A DNA stretch of 15,035 bases from an uncultured Porphyromonadaceae bacterium (GTDB taxonomy: Bacteria > Bacteroidota > Bacteroidia > Bacteroidales > Muribaculaceae): NCBI GenBank assembly GCA_947175225.1, contig CAMWLX010000038.1, forward strand, positions 1 to 15,035, in the 5' to 3' direction. Both the position numbers and the translations under genes were made by a program. The notes beneath the pieces are model-generated. The model ran no database searches. It was not told the DNA's origin and saw only the letters and a program-made list of their open reading frames with translations. Below, piece by piece: positions 1 through 4,885 of this stretch. How positions within the stretch are numbered: position 1 is the first letter of the stretch; each line of letters starts with the position of its first letter.

Positions 1-54
1 TGCTTTTTTTTTAGAAAAAAATGATTATTCCCCTAATTAATCCTATTTTTTTCG

Positions 55-62
55 TATCTTTG
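55..62 (+). promoter_or_regulatory. Putative -7 promoter element of the phosphoesterase gene
   Basis: The sequence TATCTTTG matches the Bacteroidota sigma-70 -7 consensus TAnnTTTG exactly. No convincing TTTG -33 element lies 17-23 nt upstream, so this is half a promoter by sequence. If used, transcription would start near position 69 and give a leader of roughly 115 nt that carries two hairpins before the ATG at 186. Confidence 0.45.
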
Positions 63-86
63 TCCTAATCTAAAATTTGCCGAGTC

Positions 87-134
87 TCAGCCCTGAGGGC
101 TGATTATCTTGTTAACTCCGAGCGTAGCTCGGGG
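87..134 (+). other. Two consecutive hairpins in the leader of the phosphoesterase gene
   Basis: The first element (87-103) is TCAGCCCTGAGGGCTGA, palindromic except for its central base. The second (116-134) pairs CTCCGAGC with GCTCGGGG around a 3-nt GTA loop, giving eight pairs including one G-T. Neither is followed by a T-tract, so they do not look like intrinsic terminators for this strand. They fall between the putative promoter and the start codon. They could be a structured 5' leader or small dispersed palindromic repeats. No known riboswitch class is recognised. Confidence 0.4.
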
Positions 135-185
135 GAAAAGAATAATTATACCAAGAAATTTTTGATCATAGCTAAATTGATTTTT

Positions 186-692
186 ATGAAAAGAATAGGT
201 ATACTTAGTGATACGCATGGATGCTGGGATGATCGATATGCTGAGCACTTCAAGGATTGCGATGAAGTATGGCATGCCGGCGACATCGGAGACTATAATA
301 TAATTGAAAGGCTACAGGATGTTGTGCCTATGGTCAGGGCTGTCTCCGGAAATATCGACCACGGAATGGTACGTAGGAAATGTCATGAACTTGAAATTTT
401 CTATGTCGAAGGAGTCAAAGTGCTTCTGACTCATATTGGAGGATATCCTGGAAAGTGGAGCAAGGGTATGAAGAAGTTGCTGATCGAAAACCATATCGGC
501 CTGATGGTAGACGGCCATTCTCATATCTTGAAGGTGATTTATGATAAGGAGCTGCAAGTGCTGCATATAAACCCGGGGGCTGCCGGAATCTATGGATGGC
601 ATAGTGTACGCACATTGGTAAAATTGACTATCGACGGGGCTGATATGCGTGATTGCGAAGTAATCGAACTTTCACCATCTAAAAAAATATGA
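186..692 (+). CDS. YfcE/MJ0936-family metallophosphoesterase
   Basis: A 168-residue cytoplasmic calcineurin-like metallophosphoesterase that probably hydrolyses phosphodiesters with a two-metal centre; its natural substrate is unknown. The metal-ligand blocks are in the family order: D9-x-H11 (SDTHG), D33 (AGDIGD), N56 (SGNID), H83 (LTHIGG) and G110-H111-S112-H113, followed by NPG at 129-131. The length fits small YfcE/MJ0936-type enzymes, which lack extra domains. An in-frame TTG at 162 would add eight residues. The ATG at 186 is preferred because the protein then begins MKRIGILSDTHG, where this family's first beta strand starts. It stands alone ahead of feoAB, separated by 146 nt with its own hairpin and a feoAB promoter. 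All catalytic residues seem intact. Confidence 0.93.
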   Translation: MKRIGILSDTHGCWDDRYAEHFKDCDEVWHAGDIGDYNIIERLQDVVPMVRAVSGNIDHGMVRRKCHELEIFYVEGVKVLLTHIGGYPGKWSKGMKKLLIENHIGLMVDGHSHILKVIYDKELQVLHINPGAAGIYGWHSVRTLVKLTIDGADMRDCEVIELSPSKKI

Positions 693-719
693 TTTTAGGC
701 CACATTTTTTATGAGACGG

Positions 720-738
720 GGCCTTAGAATTTAAGGCC
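720..738 (+). terminator. Possible terminator hairpin after the phosphoesterase gene
   Basis: GGCCTTA (720-726) and TAAGGCC (732-738) form a perfect 7-bp stem around the 5-nt loop GAATT. It lies 28 nt after the phosphoesterase stop and upstream of the feoAB promoter, as a terminator would. No T-tract follows (the next bases are GAAAGTC), so intrinsic termination would be weak. It could instead protect the mRNA 3' end. Confidence 0.4.
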
Positions 739-760
739 GAAAGTCTAATACTATGGGCTT

Positions 761-778
761 ATACTCATAATTGAGTAT
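761..778. promoter_or_regulatory. Inverted repeat abutting the feoAB promoter, candidate operator
   Basis: ATACTCA (761-767) and TGAGTAT (772-778) are perfect 7-bp arms around TAAT. The right arm overlaps the putative -33 element (777-780) of feoAB, which is the usual place for a repressor site. Iron transporters are typically controlled by Fur or DtxR-type regulators. The element is the right size (18 bp) for a dimeric repressor but does not closely match the classical Fur box as I know it, so the cognate regulator is unknown. It could also act as an RNA hairpin for upstream transcripts. Confidence 0.4.
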
Positions 779-808
779 TGTCAAAGTTACGTTTTTTTTG
801 TAATTTTG
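777..808 (+). promoter_or_regulatory. feoAB promoter
   Basis: ATTG at 777-780 and TAATTTTG at 801-808 are spaced 20 nt apart. This fits the Bacteroidota -33 TTTG / -7 TAnnTTTG arrangement with an exact -7 match. The start would be near 815, leaving a leader of about 24 nt before the ATG at 839. An inverted repeat (761-778) overlaps the -33 element. Confidence 0.7.
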
Positions 809-838
809 CACTAATTTAGAATAAGTCTATTTTGCAAA

Positions 839-3295
839 ATGAGATTAGTCGACCTTCTGCCGGGCGAAACCGGCGTAATTACCAAGATTCTCGGTCACGG
901 AGCATTCCGAAAGAGAGTTATGGAGATGGGATTTGTAAGAGGCAGGGAAGTCTCTTGCATTCTTAACGCTCCTCTTCAAGACCCCATCAAGTATGCTTTG
1001 ATGGATTATGAGGTCTCCCTAAGAAGACTTGAAGCATCTATGATAGAGATCATGCCTCTGCAGGAGTGGCACGATCATGAGACAGATGCTGATAAAGCAG
1101 AGAAGAAAGCCACTGCCCGACATGATGAGGATGCTGCCCATGCTGTGCGTCACGATAAGATCATCAACGTAGCGTTGCTCGGTAATCCTAATTGCGGCAA
1201 AACCTCCCTATTTAATATAGTAAGCGGAGCAAACGAACATGTCGGCAACTATGCCGGCGTGACAGTGGATGCAAAATCGGGACACCTTAATTATAAAGGT
1301 TACAGAATCAATATTGTGGATCTTCCCGGCACATACTCACTTTCAGCCTATAGTCCTGAAGAGCAGTATGTAGTCAGATACCTTCGCGACGAGACGCCGG
1401 ATGTGATGATCAATGTGATTGTGGCGTCAAATCTGGAGCGGAACCTTTACATGACGACTGAGCTTATCGATATGAACCGTCCAATGGTGATAGCTCTTAA
1501 TATGTATGATGAGCTTGAGAAGTCGGGAGCCACTCTTAAATATAAGGAACTCGGGGCTATGCTTGGCGTACCTATTGTTCCGACTGTAGCTTCTACCGGA
1601 AGGGGAGTCCATCAACTTCTCGACACTGTCATTGAAGTGTATGAAATGAATCATCCTGACACTCGCCATATCCATGTCAAGATGAGTCCTGAGATTGAAG
1701 AAGGTGTTGATGTGCTTAGGGCCGACCTGAAAGCAGAGCCAAATGTGCCTCCTCATTTTGCTACCCGATATCTGGCTATCAAACTCCTTGAGGGTGATCC
1801 CGAAGCAGAACTCTTGATTAAGAACACTCCTGATTATCATCAAATCATTAAAGACCGGGATAGGGTAGCCGACGAAATAAAGCATAAAATCAATGAGGAT
1901 GTGCAGACCGCTATAGCAGCAAATAAATATGGCTTTATCCAAGGGGCACTTGCTGAGACTCTCGAAGGAGATCTCGTGCATGAAGAGAAAACTACCAAAA
2001 TAATTGATGCTGTAGTCACTAATAAGCTATTTGGATTTCCCATATTCCTTGCCGCGATGTTCTTTATCTTCTGGTGCACTTTTGAACTCGGCTCATATCC
2101 TATGGAGTGGATTGAAGACCTTGTGGCATGGATATCTCAGTTAATGTCTCGGTATCTTCCGGAGGGACCATTGAAAGATCTGATTCTCGACGGTATAATA
2201 GGAGGCGTAGGAGGAGTGATTGTCTTTCTTCCGAATATTCTTATCCTTTACTTCTTCATATCCTTCATGGAAGACTCAGGATATATGGCTCGTGTGGCAT
2301 TCATTATGGATAAGCTTATGCATAAGATGGGACTTCATGGCAAAAGTTTTATTCCGTTAGTGACCGGTTTCGGATGTAATGTGCCGGCAATAATGTCTAC
2401 CCGAATCATTGAGAGTAGTTCCAGCAGATTGATCACTATCTTGATTCTTCCATTTATGTCATGTTCTGCAAGACTTCCCATTTATGTGCTTCTTGCAGGT
2501 GCATTCTTCCCTCACCATGGTGCAATTGTATTTTCCGGACTCTATTTGTTGGGAATCATCGTGGCCATTCTTACAGCAAAAATGTTAAGAAAGTTCTGGT
2601 TTAAGGCTGATGAGACTCCATTCGTAATGGAACTGCCTCCCTACCGTGTGCCGACTTATAAGGCAGTGGTGCGCAGTATGTGGTCGAAAGCAAAACAATA
2701 TCTTCAGAAGATGGGTGGTCTGATTCTCGTAGCTTCCATTATTATATGGGCTTTATCTTACTTCCCTCGATATTCATTTGAGCAAGTGCCTCAGTCTTAC
2801 GTTGATTCAGCTATGGCTGAGATGCCTTCGAGTGAAAAGGCTGATAAATCAAATGAAGAAATAGATCAACTCGTATTGCATGCCTATCAGCAAGAACATT
2901 CAATTTTAGGAAGGATCGGCAAATGTTGCGAACCGGTTGTTCGCCCAATGGAACTTGGATGGCAGTCATGCGTATCCCTTATAGCCGGTATGGCAGCAAA
3001 AGAGGTAGTTGTCTCGACTATGGGGGTTCTATTTGTGGGGGATGATGATGCAGATGCGTTAAGCGAACGGCTTAAGACGCCATCTCCTCTTACAGGAAAA
3101 GCACCCTTTACTACGGCTTCAGCTATAGCATTCCTTGTCTTCGTCTTGCTATATTTCCCATGCATAGCTACACTTACAGCAACTATCAGAGAGACGGGAA
3201 GTTGGAAATATGGAGTTTTCTCACTTCTTTACAACACCGTTCTTGCTTGGATTTTAGCTATAGTGGCTTTCAACATCGCAAATATTTTCACATGA
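839..3295 (+). CDS. feoAB: Fused FeoA-FeoB ferrous iron transporter
   Basis: An 818-residue inner-membrane transporter for Fe(II). Residues 1-75 are a FeoA SH3-like domain; in most bacteria FeoA is a separate protein. Residues 76-106 form a charged linker with five histidines. The FeoB G domain follows: G1 GNPNCGKTS (115-123), the G2 region around VTVD (141-144), G3 DLPG (161-164), G4 NMYD (221-224) and a G5-like ASTG (251-254). A helical region leads to the membrane part, from about residue 395. The first Gate domain includes GFGCNVPAIMSTR (510-522) and the SCSARLP block (541-547). The second contains MAAKEVVVSTMGVLF (718-732). The end is a hydrophobic helix. No feoC is visible. FeoAB fusions are known in Bacteroidota. 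The gene has its own promoter and an adjoining inverted repeat, and a strong terminator-like hairpin follows 51 nt after the stop. All nucleotide-binding motifs appear intact. Confidence 0.97.
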   Translation: MRLVDLLPGETGVITKILGHGAFRKRVMEMGFVRGREVSCILNAPLQDPIKYALMDYEVSLRRLEASMIEIMPLQEWHDHETDADKAEKKATARHDEDAAHAVRHDKIINVALLGNPNCGKTSLFNIVSGANEHVGNYAGVTVDAKSGHLNYKGYRINIVDLPGTYSLSAYSPEEQYVVRYLRDETPDVMINVIVASNLERNLYMTTELIDMNRPMVIALNMYDELEKSGATLKYKELGAMLGVPIVPTVASTGRGVHQLLDTVIEVYEMNHPDTRHIHVKMSPEIEEGVDVLRADLKAEPNVPPHFATRYLAIKLLEGDPEAELLIKNTPDYHQIIKDRDRVADEIKHKINEDVQTAIAANKYGFIQGALAETLEGDLVHEEKTTKIIDAVVTNKLFGFPIFLAAMFFIFWCTFELGSYPMEWIEDLVAWISQLMSRYLPEGPLKDLILDGIIGGVGGVIVFLPNILILYFFISFMEDSGYMARVAFIMDKLMHKMGLHGKSFIPLVTGFGCNVPAIMSTRIIESSSSRLITILILPFMSCSARLPIYVLLAGAFFPHHGAIVFSGLYLLGIIVAILTAKMLRKFWFKADETPFVMELPPYRVPTYKAVVRSMWSKAKQYLQKMGGLILVASIIIWALSYFPRYSFEQVPQSYVDSAMAEMPSSEKADKSNEEIDQLVLHAYQQEHSILGRIGKCCEPVVRPMELGWQSCVSLIAGMAAKEVVVSTMGVLFVGDDDADALSERLKTPSPLTGKAPFTTASAIAFLVFVLLYFPCIATLTATIRETGSWKYGVFSLLYNTVLAWILAIVAFNIANIFT

Positions 3296-3346
3296 TTAAT
3301 CAATTAGACTATTCTTTGATTAAGCAATCAAAATCATACTTAAATA

Positions 3347-3395
3347 GTGATGTTTTCCGTTACATATATATGAAACGGAAAACATCACTTTTTTT
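3347..3395 (+). terminator. Strong intrinsic terminator-like hairpin after feoAB, overlapping the next gene's start
   Basis: GTGATGTTTTCCGTT (3347-3361) and AACGGAAAACATCAC (3374-3388) are perfect 15-bp arms, followed directly by seven Ts (3389-3395). The 12-nt loop has inner self-complementarity (CAT/ATG around ATAT). It lies 51 nt after the feoAB stop and has the full form of a rho-independent terminator. Unusually, the loop contains the ATG (3370) most likely used by the next gene, and the right arm plus T-tract are coding. It may be the feoAB terminator, an attenuator, or a hairpin that controls access to the downstream start. Confidence 0.8.
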
Positions 3396-4737
3396 CATAT
3401 CTCTCTGCATGGGGACTCTTCCTATGTTTTCGCAGTCTCTTTCATTCAGCGGTAATTCCTTGAAGGTACTTGAAGAGACTCCTGAGAAATCTACGGGTCT
3501 TGAAAAGATCTATATCCTTTACTCTGTAGAGGGTGTCACTGCTTCATATACATCCTCAGCAGGCAATCGTATCAACTGGCTTCAGTATGGAAACCTTGGT
3601 GGCGGACACGCTGAAGAAGTTGCATCTACTCAAGATGGAAACACAAGCACACTTGCTTCTTTGCAGGGAGACAAAGGGTATATCATTGAGGACGGGGATC
3701 GAAGGTATTGCTTCTGGATTACAGATTATCTGACTCATAGACTGAAACTTCAATCAGCTGCTCCGGCAGAGGATCAAGAATGTGGCGTGACAATTATAAC
3801 TGTCACTGGCACAGGAGAGCCAATTAAATATTTCACCATCAATGGAATGCAGAAGACTCTCAATCAAGAAATTACTGTCGAGTACACTACACAGGAATGG
3901 AAGGAAGGCTCCGACCAAAGTAATTATTATGATACTGAAGTTTCGAAGACATTCGAAAGTCTTCAGGAACAGTATCGCCTTTCTCCCCCTAATTACTGTG
4001 CCTCAACATTTAGGATTAGAGGCGACAAGTTTCTCAAAGCGTGGAATTGGGAGGAATCAGTAGAGACAGTGACCGTTTCTCCTACATCTGTGGATGCTCA
4101 TACATTCGCTATTCAAAAAAGTGATGATTCTCAAACGGAGATAGTAGCCGGAAGCAATCAAATTGGGGCGGGAAATAATGATGGTCTTGGAGGTTCTGCC
4201 CCTTGCGACATCAGTTTTCAAGCTTACGTGACAGATGGATTGATACACAATGAATGGCAATTGTCTCGGGATTCTGAGTTTGAAAACATAGATTACCGAT
4301 TCACGACTCAAGACCTTGACTACACATTTCTTGATGAAGGCACTCACTATTTGCGTTATATTGGAAGCAACTCTGATGGAAGTTGTGAGTATATAAGCGA
4401 TATCTATGAAGTCAACATCGGAGATAGCCAACTATTGATTCCGAATGCTTTCTCTCCAAATGGGGATGGGGTCAACGATGAATGGAAAGTTGCTTACCGT
4501 TCGCTCCAGTCATTCCAGTGCTATATTTTCGATCGTCAAGGACATCAAGTGTGCCATTTGACTTCTCCTGAACAGGGTTGGGATGGGAAAGTGCGTGGTA
4601 AAACTGTTGACTCAGGAGTATTCTTCTATGTTATAGAAGCCATGGGGACCGACGGAAAGCAATACAAGAAGAGTGGAGACATTAATATTGTGAAATTTGT
4701 GGGAACTACAGGCACTTCTACTACTCCGGAAGAGTAA
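3370..4737 (+). CDS. Secreted protein with CHU_C (gliding motility-associated, T9SS type B) C-terminal domain
   Basis: A 455-residue exported protein of unknown function. Residues 1-22 are a signal peptide: MKRK, a hydrophobic stretch and a likely cleavage near FSQ/SL. Residues from about 23 to 355 are a beta-rich region that I do not recognise in detail; the part before the C-terminal domain, with many aromatic and aspartate residues, resembles PKD/Ig-like folds. Residues 357-455 match the CHU_C domain, beginning IPNAFSPNGDGVND and continuing through FDRQG, the GWDGKVRG block and GVFFYVIE. In T9SS-bearing Bacteroidota such domains direct export across the outer membrane and surface display. 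The ATG at 3370 is chosen because it starts the signal peptide. An in-frame ATG at 3292 overlaps the feoAB stop and would add 26 residues ahead of it. Its start codon sits inside a terminator-like hairpin (3347-3395), so expression may be conditional. A surface or adhesin-like role is inference. Confidence 0.82.
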   Translation: MKRKTSLFFISLCMGTLPMFSQSLSFSGNSLKVLEETPEKSTGLEKIYILYSVEGVTASYTSSAGNRINWLQYGNLGGGHAEEVASTQDGNTSTLASLQGDKGYIIEDGDRRYCFWITDYLTHRLKLQSAAPAEDQECGVTIITVTGTGEPIKYFTINGMQKTLNQEITVEYTTQEWKEGSDQSNYYDTEVSKTFESLQEQYRLSPPNYCASTFRIRGDKFLKAWNWEESVETVTVSPTSVDAHTFAIQKSDDSQTEIVAGSNQIGAGNNDGLGGSAPCDISFQAYVTDGLIHNEWQLSRDSEFENIDYRFTTQDLDYTFLDEGTHYLRYIGSNSDGSCEYISDIYEVNIGDSQLLIPNAFSPNGDGVNDEWKVAYRSLQSFQCYIFDRQGHQVCHLTSPEQGWDGKVRGKTVDSGVFFYVIEAMGTDGKQYKKSGDINIVKFVGTTGTSTTPEE

Positions 4738-4776
4738 ATGAGCATTTATGGCATAATATTTGTTATAATAAAGCTG

Positions 4777-4796
4777 AAGGAGGATTGATCCTCTTT
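4777..4796 (+). terminator. Putative terminator after the CHU_C-domain gene
   Basis: AAGGAGGA (4777-4784) pairs with TCCTCTTT (4789-4796), with one G-T, around TTGA. The hairpin lies 40 nt after the stop codon. The right arm ends in three Ts but no longer T-tract follows, so termination may be modest. A second hairpin region (4801-4862) follows at once. Confidence 0.5.
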
Positions 4797-4800
4797 GTGA

Positions 4801-4863
4801 GGGCGCATGGCAAGTGCGTCCTTAAAACCCTCATTAAAATGCAGACGCACAAGCTGTGCGTCC
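4801..4863. repeat. Pair of REP-like GTGCGTCC hairpins before uvrA
   Basis: Two hairpins share the 8-nt direct repeat GTGCGTCC (4814-4821 and 4856-4863, 42 nt apart). The first pairs GGGCGCA (4801-4807) with TGCGTCC (4815-4821), with one G-T. The second pairs GACGCACA (4844-4851) with TGTGCGTC (4855-4862) around AGC, with no mismatch. Clustered GC-rich palindromes in an otherwise A/T-rich intergenic stretch are typical of dispersed REP elements, which are often mobilised by RAYT transposases. No such transposase is in the window. The pair lies within the likely uvrA leader and ends 22 nt before its ATG. Confidence 0.5.
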
Positions 4864-4885
4864 CTACAAGTTTCTTTTGAATACT

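Noticed and set aside
162..185. In-frame TTG start eight codons upstream of the phosphoesterase ATG
   Set aside because: The extra residues precede the family's first beta strand and TTG is a rare start; the ATG at 186 gives the normal N-terminus.
1427..1981. 184-codon minus-strand ORF inside feoAB
   Set aside because: It lies wholly antisense to conserved FeoB sequence and shows no recognisable motif or signal; it is a shadow frame.
3160..3291. Extension of the CHU_C-domain reading frame back into feoAB
   Set aside because: It overlaps the conserved end of FeoB in another frame and would bury the signal peptide; starts at 3370 or, less likely, 3292 are better.
3315..3344. Promoter for the CHU_C-domain gene between feoAB and the hairpin
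   Set aside because: TTTG at 3315-3318 is followed 18 nt later by TACTTAAA, which matches only the TA and first T of the -7 consensus; too weak to list.
4856..4885. GTG start for uvrA
   Set aside because: It lies inside the right side of a REP-like hairpin and adds ten residues not needed for the UvrA N-terminus.
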